Shown: positions 1-8,791, numbered from the stretch's first letter. The stretch is 64,000 nt of DNA from Clostridium gelidum (GCF_019977655.1 NZ_AP024849.1:3009001-3073000); one strand, 5' to 3'. A program made the numbers and translations. Notes: generated from the letters alone by a model not told the origin.

Positions 1-321
1 ATGTCCTTCAAATTTATGTACATCTTTAATTAGCAGTGTTTCTCTTTTTGAAGCAGAAGTTCCGCATACACCTTTGCCAATTTCAATTTTAGTGCAAGCT
101 GGCATGCCTTGAAAAGGCCCAAGTATAAGTGTATTGTTTTTTACCAAATAAAAACCACACCAGTTTATTCTCCCTATAAGTACATTAATTAATGCTGAAG
201 CATTACAAAGCTTAGTTATAGGTAAATCTTCTTTATCTTGCATTAACCCTTCAAGCATAACAAGCATATTGTCTAACTTACTCTCTATGCTTATATTTTC
301 AAAGATTTTTATATCAAACAT
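1..321 (-). CDS. Free methionine-(R)-sulfoxide reductase (GAF domain), 3' end outside window
   Basis: The reverse strand from the ATG at 321 reads an open frame to the window edge, so about the first 107 residues are visible and the C-terminus is missing. The residues NWCGFYL, LGPFQGMPAC and GKGVCGTSA are hallmarks of the small GAF-domain enzyme that reduces free methionine-R-sulfoxide (fRMsr; YebR/YtsP type). The cysteines of the PAC and GVCG segments correspond to the redox-active pair of the family. It is a soluble cytoplasmic repair enzyme acting on free amino acid, not protein. It is divergent from lexA, with about 200 bp of promoter region between them. The identification is firm despite the truncation. 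Confidence 0.88.
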   Translation of the reverse strand, partial: MFDIKIFENISIESKLDNMLVMLEGLMQDKEDLPITKLCNASALINVLIGRINWCGFYLVKNNTLILGPFQGMPACTKIEIGKGVCGTSASKRETLLIKDVHKFEGH

Positions 322-454
322 TCTATCACCTTATCTTTCAATTAATTTTAACTGATAATATCAAAATTTAATTTCATAAATTTTGATATTTATTATAAAT
401 ATAATACTATTAATTTAATATTATGGGAAGAATAATATAGAAGCAGTAAAATTT

Positions 455-469
455 CAGAACATAAGTTTG
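455..469. promoter_or_regulatory. LexA-binding site (SOS box) of lexA
   Basis: The core GAAC-ATAA-GTTT at 457-468 is the Gram-positive SOS-box shape (GAAC, four bases, GTTC/GTTT). It lies upstream of lexA and overlaps the probable -35 region, as expected for autorepression. Confidence 0.7.
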
Positions 470-496
470 CTCTATAGTACAGTAATATGCTATAAT
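467..496 (+). promoter_or_regulatory. Probable lexA promoter
   Basis: A perfect -10 TATAAT lies at 491-496. A weak -35 (TTGCTC, 467-472) sits 18 bp upstream and overlaps the SOS box. The start codon is 29 bp downstream of the -10. Confidence 0.6.
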
Positions 497-524
497 AATT
501 AGAAGAATAGTGAGGTGTTTGTTA

Positions 525-1133
525 ATGGCAGACGTAAAAGATAAGCAATCAGAAATATATGAATTTTTAAAAACTTATACAGGAAACAAAGGCTATCCAC
601 CTTCAGTAAGGGAAATTTGTGAAGCTGTATCTTTAAGATCAACTTCAACTGTTCATGGCCATTTAAAAAGATTAGAAAAAAAGGGCATGATTAAAAGAGA
701 TCCATCTAAGCCAAGAGCTTTAGAAATAGCTGAACTTTCAGCTCCCAAAAAAGAGATGATTAATATTCCTATTATAGGTAAAATTACAGCAGGACTTCCA
801 ATACTTGCAACTGAAAACATAGAAGATACGTTCCCAATACCATTAGATTATATAAAACATGATAAAGAACTTTTTATGCTTCGAGTTTCCGGGCAAAGTA
901 TGGTTAATGTAGGTATCAGAGATAATGATTTAGCTATTATAGAAAGTTCACAAAATGCAATAAATGGTGATATAGTAGTTGCTTTAATAGATGATAGTGC
1001 TACGATAAAGAGATTCTTTAAAGAAAAGGATCATATTAGACTTCAACCTGAAAATGATACTATGAAGCCTATTTTAGTAGATGATTGCAAAATATTAGGT
1101 AAGCTTGTTGGAATATTCAGATCTTTCATATAA
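525..1133 (+). CDS. lexA: LexA, SOS-response repressor and self-cleaving protease
   Basis: A protein of 202 residues, the normal LexA length. It has an N-terminal winged HTH (about 1-65, with PPSVREICEAV and STSTVHGHLKRL) and a C-terminal S24 peptidase domain. The visible cleavage site is Ala89-Gly90 (ITAG), with catalytic Ser125 (SGQSM) and Lys162 (TIKRF). A GTG at 510 also opens this frame, but it precedes the ribosome site GAGGTG (512-517), which is 7 nt from the ATG at 525, so 525 is taken as the start. It represses DNA-damage genes until RecA filaments trigger autocleavage. An SOS box upstream indicates autoregulation. A second LexA-type peptidase domain occurs at 62254-63792 as part of a fusion. 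Confidence 0.97.
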   Translation: MADVKDKQSEIYEFLKTYTGNKGYPPSVREICEAVSLRSTSTVHGHLKRLEKKGMIKRDPSKPRALEIAELSAPKKEMINIPIIGKITAGLPILATENIEDTFPIPLDYIKHDKELFMLRVSGQSMVNVGIRDNDLAIIESSQNAINGDIVVALIDDSATIKRFFKEKDHIRLQPENDTMKPILVDDCKILGKLVGIFRSFI

Positions 1134-1147
1134 AAACTTATATATAT

Positions 1148-1188
1148 AAAGCAAGTCAGTATTTAGCATTAGTATACTGACTTGCTTT
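1148..1188. terminator. Bidirectional terminator between lexA and the YnbB-type gene
   Basis: A 15-bp perfect inverted repeat (arms 1148-1162 and 1174-1188) starts with A and ends with T tracts. It lies between two convergent genes and can serve both. Confidence 0.85.
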
Positions 1189-1243
1189 TATATATTATAC
1201 AATTTTAATTATAATTCATTGAACTTTGCTTTATCTGAAAAAA

Positions 1244-2533
1244 TTATTCTGTTTCTAATACTTTACTTAATCCAATAAGTACACCTATTTTACCATGATC
1301 AAAATTTAATCCGCCTTGGATATAAGCTATATATGGTTCTCTCACAGGTCCGTCTGCTGATAATTCAATAGTCGAACCTGAAATAAATGCACCTGCTGCC
1401 ATAACAATTTCACTATCATATCCCGGCATTGCCCAGGGTTCACACACTGCAAATGCATCTATTGGTGATCCTGCTTGTATTCCACTACAGAAATTAATTA
1501 ATTTTTTAGGATCTCCAAATTCAATTGCTTGAATTATATCTGTTCTTTTATCACTTGATGATGGAAATACTTTAAAACCTACAATTTCCATTACACGAGC
1601 GCAAAAAATTGCAGTTTTTACAGCTTCTATAGATACATGTGGAGCTGAGAACAATCCTTGGTAAAAACTCCTCATAAGACCATATGTAGCGCCATACTCT
1701 CCTCCTACGCCCGGAACAGTCAATCTATTTGCAGCAGCATCTACATATTCTTTTTTTCCTACAACATATCCGCCCCCTGGTGCAATCCCACCACCTATAT
1801 TTTTCATAAGTGAGCCTGCCATAATATCAGCACCAAATTCTGTAGGTTCAACAGTTTCAATAAATTCACCGTAACAGTTATCTATAAATATTATTACATC
1901 TGTTCTAACTTCTCTTATATGTTTAATTACTTCTGCTATTTCTGAAACTAAAAATGATTTTCTAGAAGCATAACCTGTGCTTCTTTGAATATGTATAAGC
2001 TTTATACTAGGATCTGTATTTAGAGCTTCTTTAATTTTGTCAAATTGAAATTTACCTTCTTTATCTAAATCTACTATATCAGTTTTAATTCCATATTCAT
2101 CTAATGAACCAGAATTTTTCTTTTTTGACAATCCAAGAACTCCAAGTAAAGTATCATAAGGGAGCCCTGAAACACAAAGTATTTTATCGCCTGGTTTTAC
2201 ATTTCCAGCTATAGCACATCCAATAGCATGGGTACCGCTAACAAAATTCGGACGAACAAGCCCAGCTTCGGTATTAAAAATTCTAGCATATACTTTATCT
2301 AAAGCATCTCTCCCTAAATCATCAAGTCCGTACCCAGTAGTATTAGTAAAGTGAGAATCACTTATTTTTTCTACTTGAAAAGCTCTTAGAACCTTTAGTT
2401 GATTAAATTCTCTAATTTCATCATATTCTTTAAATTGAACTTCCACCTCTGATATAGCCTGTCTATATATTTCAAATGTTTTTTCGCTTATATTGTAGTT
2501 ATTAATTAAAAATTCTTCTGTTTTTTTTAGCAT
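1244..2533 (-). CDS. YnbB-type PLP-dependent lyase (methionine gamma-lyase / 'aluminium resistance' family)
   Basis: A protein of 429 residues belonging to the Alum_res / Met-gamma-lyase family of fold-type I PLP enzymes. It shows a glycine-rich cofactor segment (SGTHAIGCAIAG), an aspartate near VIIFIDNCYGEF for the pyridine nitrogen, and the presumed Schiff-base lysine in AGSLMKNIGGG. The family is named from an aluminium-tolerance screen, and its real substrate is poorly known; a sulfur amino acid carbon-sulfur lyase is the common guess. It follows hfq, miaA and mutL on the same strand, a conserved clostridial order. Its ATG is about 12 nt from GGAGG, rather far but acceptable. Confidence 0.85.
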   Translation of the reverse strand: MLKKTEEFLINNYNISEKTFEIYRQAISEVEVQFKEYDEIREFNQLKVLRAFQVEKISDSHFTNTTGYGLDDLGRDALDKVYARIFNTEAGLVRPNFVSGTHAIGCAIAGNVKPGDKILCVSGLPYDTLLGVLGLSKKKNSGSLDEYGIKTDIVDLDKEGKFQFDKIKEALNTDPSIKLIHIQRSTGYASRKSFLVSEIAEVIKHIREVRTDVIIFIDNCYGEFIETVEPTEFGADIMAGSLMKNIGGGIAPGGGYVVGKKEYVDAAANRLTVPGVGGEYGATYGLMRSFYQGLFSAPHVSIEAVKTAIFCARVMEIVGFKVFPSSSDKRTDIIQAIEFGDPKKLINFCSGIQAGSPIDAFAVCEPWAMPGYDSEIVMAAGAFISGSTIELSADGPVREPYIAYIQGGLNFDHGKIGVLIGLSKVLETE

Positions 2534-2639
2534 ATCTAATTTTCATCCTCCAAAATATATAAGTTTAATTTATATAAAATTTTTTTCAGGCTCAAAAATA
2601 AATAGGCAAAATTAATGCCTATTTACTAATCTTTTGACC

Positions 2640-2873
2640 TTATTCATTATCTGCAAATAAAATTGGTTCAATTGGCGTTATAGTTGATATTGAATGCTTA
2701 TATATAAGCATTTGTTTATTATCGCAGTCTAAAATAACAGTGAAATTATCAAAACCTTTTACAATACCCTTTAATTGAAATCCATTCAATAAATGTATAG
2801 TTAATTGTATTTTATTTTTTCTCGCATTGTTTAAAAAAATATCTTGTAGATTACTTTGTTGTTTATTGACCAA
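2640..2873 (-). CDS. hfq: Hfq RNA chaperone
   Basis: A protein of 77 residues with the Sm1 motif (NLQDIFLNNARKNKIQLTIHLLNGFQLKGIVKGFDNF) and an Sm2 segment (MLIYKHSISTI), where YKH is the usual uridine-binding YKHA-like motif. The hexameric ring promotes small RNA-mRNA pairing. The start is TTG at 2873 behind GGAGG. It lies 47 bp downstream of miaA, in the widely conserved miaA-hfq pair, and is probably co-transcribed. Confidence 0.95.
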   Translation of the reverse strand: MVNKQQSNLQDIFLNNARKNKIQLTIHLLNGFQLKGIVKGFDNFTVILDCDNKQMLIYKHSISTITPIEPILFADNE

Positions 2874-2920
2874 AATATAACACCTCCATAAGAAACTTTA
2901 TTAATAATATTATTATAACG

Positions 2921-3850
2921 CTAGTTGTTTCTCATGTCATTAATAACTTTATCTAAAATTTCATCATCATCCAATGTATCTTTATCTAAAAATACACATC
3001 GTTTGTCTCGTCTAAACCAGGTTAATTGTCTTTTGGCATAATTTCTAGATCCTTGCTTTATCATATCAATTGCTTCATTTAAAGAAATTTTTCCTTCCAA
3101 GTAATATAAAATTTCTTTATACCCTATTCCTTGCATTGATTGAATATCTGAATTATATCCCATTTCTTTTAATCTTATACACTCATCTAAGAGTCCTTTT
3201 TCCATCATTATATCTACTCTTCTATTTATTCTCTTGTATAACATTTCCCTGTCCATAGTTAAAACATAATAATATACATCATAATTGCTATAATAAAAAT
3301 CATCACCAGCATTATAAGAGCTAAATGGTTTATTTGTAAGTTTAAATACTTCTAATGCACGAATAACTCTTTTTCTATTATTAGGATGTATTTCTTCATA
3401 ACTTATTGGATCACATTCTTTTAACATTTCGTGTACATATTCATTCCCTTTTTCTATTGATAAATTTTCTAAGTATTTTCTATAATTCTCATCTTTTTCT
3501 GCTTCTGTAAATGTCATATTGCAAGTTAAGGAGTTAATATATAGTCCTGTTCCGCCAGATATTATTGGTAAATTTCCTTTAGCTATAATCTCGTTTAGCG
3601 CCTTATCTCCATATTCTTTAAAATCAGCTACTGAAAATGGAACATCAGGAGTTATAGTATCAATTAAATAATGATTAATTCCATCCATCTCATCTTTTGT
3701 TACTTTTGCAGAACCAATATCCATATACCTATAAATTTGCATAGAGTCAGCTGAAATAATTTCTCCATTTAATTTTTTTGCAAGTTTTATAGAAAGGTCA
3801 GTCTTCCCTACAGCAGTTGGGCCGCCAATTACTAATAGTTTTTTTTTCAT
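2921..3850 (-). CDS. miaA: tRNA dimethylallyltransferase MiaA
   Basis: A protein of 309 residues with a P-loop GPTAVGKTDLS near residues 10-20, ISADSMQIYRYMDIGSAK (substrate-binding DSxQxY), the ISGGTGLYINS segment, and IQSMQGIGYKE and YAKRQLTWFRRD near the C-terminus. All are signature motifs of MiaA, which puts a dimethylallyl group on A37 of tRNAs reading UNN codons. It starts 18 bp downstream of mutL and precedes hfq, giving a mutL-miaA-hfq transcription unit. Confidence 0.97.
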   Translation of the reverse strand: MKKKLLVIGGPTAVGKTDLSIKLAKKLNGEIISADSMQIYRYMDIGSAKVTKDEMDGINHYLIDTITPDVPFSVADFKEYGDKALNEIIAKGNLPIISGGTGLYINSLTCNMTFTEAEKDENYRKYLENLSIEKGNEYVHEMLKECDPISYEEIHPNNRKRVIRALEVFKLTNKPFSSYNAGDDFYYSNYDVYYYVLTMDREMLYKRINRRVDIMMEKGLLDECIRLKEMGYNSDIQSMQGIGYKEILYYLEGKISLNEAIDMIKQGSRNYAKRQLTWFRRDKRCVFLDKDTLDDDEILDKVINDMRNN

Positions 3851-3868
3851 TTTTTCATCCTTTCTTTG

Positions 3869-5956
3869 TTAAATTATTCTCCTAAATTTTTTGTCAATAT
3901 CAACACTTGTAAATTTTATTATTGCAGGCCTTCCGTGTGGACAATGAAATGGGTCATCAATAAACCTTAAATCTTCAATGAGTTTTATCATTTCATTGAG
4001 TTCTAGCTTATCATTCCCTTTAATTGCAGCTTTGCATGCTTTGCTGGCTATAGCATTATGTTTAACTTCACTTGTCTTTCCATTACCTAAGTTTTTAAGA
4101 TTATCAAGTATATCTAGAAATAAGTTTTTAGGATTAAGTTTTCCTAGAAAATATGGAACTTCTTTTAAGGATAATGAATTTCCACCAAATTCTTGTAAGC
4201 AAAATCCTGCTTCTTCAAATACTTTTTTATTTTCTTCAAAGTAAGAATAATCATCTATACTTAAATCAATTACACTTGGAACCATAAGTGGTTGAATTAT
4301 AATATTTCCATTTTCAATTTCCTTTAAATATTTCTCGAATAATATTTTCTCATGAGCAGCATGTTGATCAATCATATACAAAGTTCCTTCATATTCACCT
4401 AATATATAAGTCTTGTTATACTGACCAATTATAGTGATTGGCGGAAATTTCGCAATTGCCTTAGAAATATTACTTTCAACTTTCATTTGTAAAGTTGAAT
4501 TGTCTATAGTTATATCTTTATCGCTAGTTTCATATTCATAATTAATATCTGTCTTATTAATTTTAATTTCATTTGAATTCTCATTAATTATAGTAGATTT
4601 AAAATCTACAGGAATATCAATCACACTTTTATTTAATTCATCATTATTGCTTCTTTTACGTGATAAACCATTTTCATCAGCTGAAGATGAACTATTATAA
4701 TCAACTAAAGGTGAATTATTATCATTAGTTAATGATGATTTGTTCTCATAATTTAATTTTGAAACATATGTATTTGTATATTTTTCTTCATTAGAAGAAT
4801 TATCTACTTTTAGATCTTTTCCTTGCTCCATCAAAATTTTAGCAGCTGAATTTGCAAATTTAACTTTTTCCTCTTCCTCTTTTATCTTAAAAGTTATTTC
4901 TTCAAAACTTGGAACAGTTGCAGGTTTAATAGTTTCAGTCTCTTCTTTTATAGCAAAAGTTTCAAACACTTCATTTTTCAAGGCATTATGTACTGCTCCA
5001 AAAATCTTCTTAAATATCATTCTTTCATCATTAAATTTTACTTCTGCTTTAGTTGGGTGAATATTAACATCTACGTCTTCAGGGTACACTTCTATAAATA
5101 ATATAAAGAATGGGAACTTACTTACTGTTGAAAAAGATTTAAATGCTTGTTCAACAGCTATTCCAAGTGATCTGTTTTTTATATATCTTTTATTTACAAA
5201 AATACTTTGATTATTTCTAGAACCTCTAGCTATTTCCTCTTTCCCCACATATCCATAAACAGTTATAAGATCAGAGGAATCATCATAATAAAGTATATTA
5301 TCAGTTATAGACTTTCCATATATAGTTCTTATGACATCTTTAAGATCTCCATTACCAAAAGTGTGAAGAATTTTCTTATGATTATTATATAATTCAAAAC
5401 TAACTTTTGGATTAGCTAAAGCAAGCCTAGTTATTATATCATTTATTAAAGAACCTTCTTTAGATGTAGACTTTAAGAATTTTTTTCTAGCAGGTACATT
5501 AAAAAACAAATCACTAACTTCAATTATTGTACCTTTATTTACACCACACTCAGTAACTTCTGACTGTCTTCCACCTTCAATAGATATTTCATAACCGAAT
5601 TCTGTATTTTCTTGTTTTGATTTTAAATTAACCTTAGCTACAGATGCTATTGATGGAAGAGCCTCTCCTCTAAAACCTAGAGTATGTATATTATAAATAT
5701 CTTCTGATTTATTAATCTTACTAGTAGCATGAGGAAGAAAAGCTTTATCTATGTCATCTTTATAAATTCCATCTCCATCATCAATAATTCTGATAAGTGA
5801 TGTTCCACCTTCCTCTATTTCAATTACTATGTTTTTAGAATTAGCATCTATAGAATTTTCAACTAATTCCTTAACTACTGAAGAGGGCCTTTCAACAACT
5901 TCTCCTGCTGCAATCTTATTTGCAGTATCTTCATTTAAAATATTAATTCTTTTCAA
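3869..5956 (-). CDS. mutL: DNA mismatch repair protein MutL
   Basis: A protein of 695 residues. The N-terminal GHKL ATPase has motifs ELVENSIDAN, IDDGDGI and TLGFRGEALPSIASV. A long low-complexity, Asn/Ser-rich linker follows (about 370-520), then a C-terminal dimerisation domain with DQHAAHEKILFEKY and CPHGRPAII. The CPHGRP motif and DQHAAHE-type segment match endonuclease-type MutL proteins. The start is TTG behind GGGAGG. Its usual upstream partner mutS is not adjacent. It is at 53528-56344 on the same strand, so the two genes must be transcribed separately here, and mutL would need its own promoter in 5957-6428. Confidence 0.96.
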   Translation of the reverse strand: MKRINILNEDTANKIAAGEVVERPSSVVKELVENSIDANSKNIVIEIEEGGTSLIRIIDDGDGIYKDDIDKAFLPHATSKINKSEDIYNIHTLGFRGEALPSIASVAKVNLKSKQENTEFGYEISIEGGRQSEVTECGVNKGTIIEVSDLFFNVPARKKFLKSTSKEGSLINDIITRLALANPKVSFELYNNHKKILHTFGNGDLKDVIRTIYGKSITDNILYYDDSSDLITVYGYVGKEEIARGSRNNQSIFVNKRYIKNRSLGIAVEQAFKSFSTVSKFPFFILFIEVYPEDVDVNIHPTKAEVKFNDERMIFKKIFGAVHNALKNEVFETFAIKEETETIKPATVPSFEEITFKIKEEEEKVKFANSAAKILMEQGKDLKVDNSSNEEKYTNTYVSKLNYENKSSLTNDNNSPLVDYNSSSSADENGLSRKRSNNDELNKSVIDIPVDFKSTIINENSNEIKINKTDINYEYETSDKDITIDNSTLQMKVESNISKAIAKFPPITIIGQYNKTYILGEYEGTLYMIDQHAAHEKILFEKYLKEIENGNIIIQPLMVPSVIDLSIDDYSYFEENKKVFEEAGFCLQEFGGNSLSLKEVPYFLGKLNPKNLFLDILDNLKNLGNGKTSEVKHNAIASKACKAAIKGNDKLELNEMIKLIEDLRFIDDPFHCPHGRPAIIKFTSVDIDKKFRRII

Positions 5957-6114
5957 TTTATGACCTCCCTTCCTACTTTCATTTTATACATAACTTCATT
6001 TTATGTAAAGTTTAAGGCATTATAATTTTATCTTTATTCAAATGTATTATATCTAATCTAAATAGGAATAACAATTCAAATCATAATTAAATTTTTACAT
6101 AAGGTACATTCAAC

Positions 6115-6356
6115 AATATAAGGCATAATCAAAAAAATAACAAGTCCATTTGCCAGCCTATTTTCCATCATAAATGAAGCTCGATTCGCTACGCTCACTG
6201 AGTAAGCGATTCACACAAAATCATAGATTTTGGTTCACTGCTCACGTCGGCAAATTGACCTAATAGGCCCGCTATGAGGGCAATTAGTCTTCTTGCCTGA
6301 TAAAAAATATTCATGGCAACTTTGGACTTGTTATTTATTTTCATATGCCTAATATT
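6115..6356. repeat. Short element with terminal inverted repeats (MITE-like)
   Basis: About 34-bp imperfect inverted repeats bound a 242-bp segment in front of mutL: left arm 6115-6148, right arm 6323-6356, each carrying AGGCATA near the outside and AATAACAAGTCC inside. The interior has no convincing reading frame and is less AT-rich than the surroundings. The shape fits a non-autonomous mobile element or a large structured RNA repeat. No clear target-site duplication was identified. Confidence 0.6.
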
Positions 6357-6428
6357 AAATTACTAATATTTTTTGATAACATGGATAAGCTAATATAGGA
6401 ATCAACTTATTAAAGAGGAGGCTATTAT

Positions 6429-6563
6429 ATGGCAAATAAAAAGTTTTCTAAAAGTGAATCTGATCCAACATCACGAAATTATCCTAAAATTGCAAAGAAT
6501 AAAGCAAATGAAAAAAGTCCTTACGGAGAAGATGAACCTTCACCTTGTACTACTTATAAATAA
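6429..6563 (+). CDS. Small hydrophilic protein, 44 residues, unknown function
   Basis: A 44-codon frame follows a perfect AGGAGG (6416-6421) 7 nt before its ATG, and a strong terminator follows it at 6601. The protein is Lys/Ser/Asn-rich, contains many prolines near the C-terminus (SPYGEDEPSPCTTYK) and has no membrane segment. I do not recognise a family. Ribosome site, length and terminator support a real gene. It runs opposite to its neighbours and stands alone, immediately to the right of the inverted-repeat element. Confidence 0.6.
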   Translation: MANKKFSKSESDPTSRNYPKIAKNKANEKSPYGEDEPSPCTTYK

Positions 6564-6600
6564 GCTATCTATTAGTATACGTTTATAACCATAAAAGCTA

Positions 6601-6637
6601 AAAAACTAGCCACTCGCTAATTGAGTGGTTAGTTTTT
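6601..6637. terminator. Bidirectional terminator
   Basis: A 15-bp stem (arms 6601-6615 and 6623-6637) with A5 before and T5 after. It separates the small + strand gene from the convergent signal peptidase gene. Confidence 0.85.
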
Positions 6638-6638
6638 A

Positions 6639-7133
6639 TTAATTTGCCCATCCGAAATCTTTCAATGGATAAAATCTAAATTGAACTTTTCCTTCTATAT
6701 CATTACTCAATATATAAGGATTTTTCCAAAACCTTGAGTCGTTAGAATTTGGTCTATTATCTCCTAAAAAAAAGTATTTTCCTTCTGGTACTTCAAATAT
6801 TCCATTATAATCATCTATGTTTTTCACATAATCTTCTTCTAATCGATCTCCATTAACAAATACTATGCCATCTTTTATTTCTATTTTATCACCTGGAATT
6901 CCTATTAACCTCTTTACTAATAGTTTATCAAGCTCTTGGGAATAGAATACAATTATACTTCCTCTTTTAGTGTTCTCCATATTATATATTCTACTCACAA
7001 GCGCCCTATCATAATCATTTAAAGTTGGAATCATTGAACCAGAGGGTGGTAAAACTATATTAAAAAATAGTATTTTATTTATAAAAGAAGCTATTATTAG
7101 AGCGCTAATTATTGGTATTATCCAAACTTTCAA
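6639..7133 (-). CDS. Type I signal peptidase, N-terminus frameshifted
   Basis: Membrane-anchored Ser/Lys protease that removes signal peptides outside the membrane. The readable frame (164 residues from a TTG at 7133) has one N-terminal membrane segment, catalytic Ser33 in SGSM, catalytic Lys74 in VKRLIG, and the GDNRPNSNDSR box. It is a tandem paralogue of the gene at 7245-7787. Upstream of the TTG the same frame continues to resemble the paralogue (NISIGYFLKVWIIP), and a TTG start with its own ribosome site exists at 7183. That region is out of frame because an A7 run (7157-7163, T on the + strand) is one base short. It is either a decayed copy, a slippage-dependent gene, or a gene using the internal start. 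Confidence 0.8.
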   Translation of the reverse strand: MKVWIIPIISALIIASFINKILFFNIVLPPSGSMIPTLNDYDRALVSRIYNMENTKRGSIIVFYSQELDKLLVKRLIGIPGDKIEIKDGIVFVNGDRLEEDYVKNIDDYNGIFEVPEGKYFFLGDNRPNSNDSRFWKNPYILSNDIEGKVQFRFYPLKDFGWAN

Positions 7134-7244
7134 AAAATATCCTATAGATATATTACTTTTTTTATGATACTATTTCCTTCCAAAATAAACACCTCTAAAT
7201 TATAATTTTAATATTACTCATAATAAAATAGTTAGTTTTTTCAA

Positions 7245-7787
7245 CTATTTTACTATTCCAAAATCTTTGAAAGGATAAAATCTAAATTGTAATTTTCCTT
7301 TTATATCAGAACTGTCAACGTAATGGTCTTTCCAATATCTTGAATCAGCTGAGTTTGGCCTGTTGTCTCCTAAGAAAAAGTACTTTCCTTCTGGAACTTT
7401 AAATATTCCATTATATTGATCTTTATTTTTCACATAATCTTCTTTTAGCTCTTCACCATTAATAGAGACTATTCCGTTTTTTATTTCTATATCATCACCT
7501 GGAAGTCCTATTAATCGTTTTATCAGCAATTCATTATATTCATTAGAATGAAATACAATTATATCACCTCTTTTCATATTTTTCGTGTTATATATTACAC
7601 TTATAACTCCTTTGTCTTCTTTATTTATGGTTGGAATCATTGAACCTGTTGGTACAACTACATTAAAAAACAGAAATTTATTTATTAAAAAAGCTATTAT
7701 TAGAGCACTAATTATTGGTATTACCCAATCTTTAAAAAAGCTCCTGATATTTATATTTTTTTTCTTTTGGTTATTAATTTCTTCCAA
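7245..7787 (-). CDS. Type I signal peptidase
   Basis: A protein of 180 residues. A short Lys/Asn-rich cytoplasmic N-terminus is followed by a membrane helix (about 20-42), catalytic Ser49 (PTGSM), Lys90 (LIKRLIGLPGD) and GDNRPNSADSR. It has all boxes of the Gram-positive SipS/LepB family. The start is TTG at 7787, 8 nt after GGAGG. It is the intact partner of the frameshifted copy immediately downstream, from which it is separated by about 110 bp; the two probably arose by tandem duplication. No obvious dedicated substrate lies nearby. Confidence 0.92.
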   Translation of the reverse strand: MEEINNQKKKNINIRSFFKDWVIPIISALIIAFLINKFLFFNVVVPTGSMIPTINKEDKGVISVIYNTKNMKRGDIIVFHSNEYNELLIKRLIGLPGDDIEIKNGIVSINGEELKEDYVKNKDQYNGIFKVPEGKYFFLGDNRPNSADSRYWKDHYVDSSDIKGKLQFRFYPFKDFGIVK

Positions 7788-7922
7788 AATAGATACCTCC
7801 TAAAATTATAGTTCATATTTTAAACCTAATATGTAAAATCAATAAGGATTAGATTCTTTAATTTAATCCAAACGTTCTAAATATTATGATTTTAATTTAA
7901 TTGTAAATTATTCTTTATACTA

Positions 7923-8132
7923 TTATTCAAAATAAAATAGTTCCTCAAATTCTTTATCTAATGCTATACAAATTAATAATGCTAATTTAGCACTTGGGCA
8001 AAATTGTCCTGTTTCTATTGAACTGATAGTTTGACGTGACACACTAACGAGTTTTGCTAAATCTCCTTGAGATAATTTTTTTTCAGCACGTGCGACTCTT
8101 AATCGATTTTGTAAAATTAATGATTCCTCCAT
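7923..8132 (-). CDS. XRE/Cro-type HTH regulator (small)
   Basis: A protein of 69 residues that is almost entirely a Cro/CI HTH (LSQGDLAKLVSVSRQTISSIETGQFCPSAKLALLICIALDKEFEELF), like small phage-derived YgzD-type repressors. Two ATGs lie close together. The second (8132) is 6 nt from AAGGAGG, whereas the first abuts it, so 8132 is used. It follows the membrane-protein gene at 8161-8475 by 28 bp and probably shares its promoter. Direct repeats upstream of that promoter are candidate operators. Confidence 0.85.
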   Translation of the reverse strand: MEESLILQNRLRVARAEKKLSQGDLAKLVSVSRQTISSIETGQFCPSAKLALLICIALDKEFEELFYFE

Positions 8133-8160
8133 AAGCATCCTCCTTATTTACAATTTAAAA

Positions 8161-8475
8161 TCACAAGATAACAAAATCAAGTAACCAACATATAGCAAAA
8201 ATACTAAAAAAAACACCTGATAAAAGTAGCTTTTTATTCTTTAAATAATAATATTTATATAAAGATTCAGTTGCACAATAAGTCATAAATATACACCATA
8301 CATCGCCGTTAGGAATATTCTTATAACGTTTATACATTGCTATTATAACAACTACTAAAGTGAAAACACTCTTAGCATATATTCCTGCTTTCCCACTAAT
8401 ATATTGTTCTCTTTCATCTTCTTCTGTATGCGTATTATACTTTCTATTTCTCTCTAAAATTTCTTCTTTATTCAT
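8161..8475 (-). CDS. Small membrane protein, DUF6442-like
   Basis: About 104 residues. A charged cytoplasmic N-terminus (MNKEEILERNRKYN..EDEREQY) is followed by three hydrophobic stretches (about 35-50, 60-75 and 85-104). This pattern, and pairing with a small XRE regulator, is what I recall of the DUF6442 family; its function is unknown. ATGs at 8481 and 8475 are both possible (4 and 10 nt from GGAGGG). The MNKEEIL start was chosen as it resembles the family. A good sigma-A promoter lies upstream. Confidence 0.7.
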   Translation of the reverse strand: MNKEEILERNRKYNTHTEEDEREQYISGKAGIYAKSVFTLVVVIIAMYKRYKNIPNGDVWCIFMTYCATESLYKYYYLKNKKLLLSGVFFSIFAICWLLDFVIL

Positions 8476-8504
8476 TGACATCAATCCCTCCGTAATTTAA
8501 ATAT

Positions 8505-8533
8505 AATATATCATGGGATTTTATCATTGTCAA
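8505..8533 (-). promoter_or_regulatory. Sigma-A promoter for the DUF6442/XRE pair
   Basis: On the reverse strand a perfect TTGACA (8528-8533) is followed after exactly 17 bp by TATATT (8505-8510), about 30 bp before the start codon. Between the operator repeats and the methyltransferase gene (8567-8791) I see nothing else recognisable. Confidence 0.75.
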
Positions 8534-8534
8534 G

Positions 8535-8566
8535 TAAACTTGTCATAAAAATATTTAAACTTGTCA
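8535..8566. promoter_or_regulatory. Direct-repeat operator candidate
   Basis: The 11-mer TAAACTTGTCA occurs at 8535-8545 and 8556-8566, spaced 21 bp apart (two helical turns), just upstream of the -35 hexamer, which itself contains a related TTGTCAAG. It is a plausible site for the XRE protein encoded in the same operon. Confidence 0.5.
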
Positions 8567-8791
8567 AAAATATATTTATACTTTGCAAATAGAATATATA
8601 CTATAAATTATTACATGGAAATACAACTCAATTTACTATTTATACACAGAAAAAAATTCACAACAACACTTAAACACTTATAGTTAAGTACTGTCATGAA
8701 TTCACTTAATGGAGCCATTAAAATACATAGTATCATCATCACGTAAATTTTAGGCTAAATACGTGTAAAATAGCTTGCATAGGATTGAATC

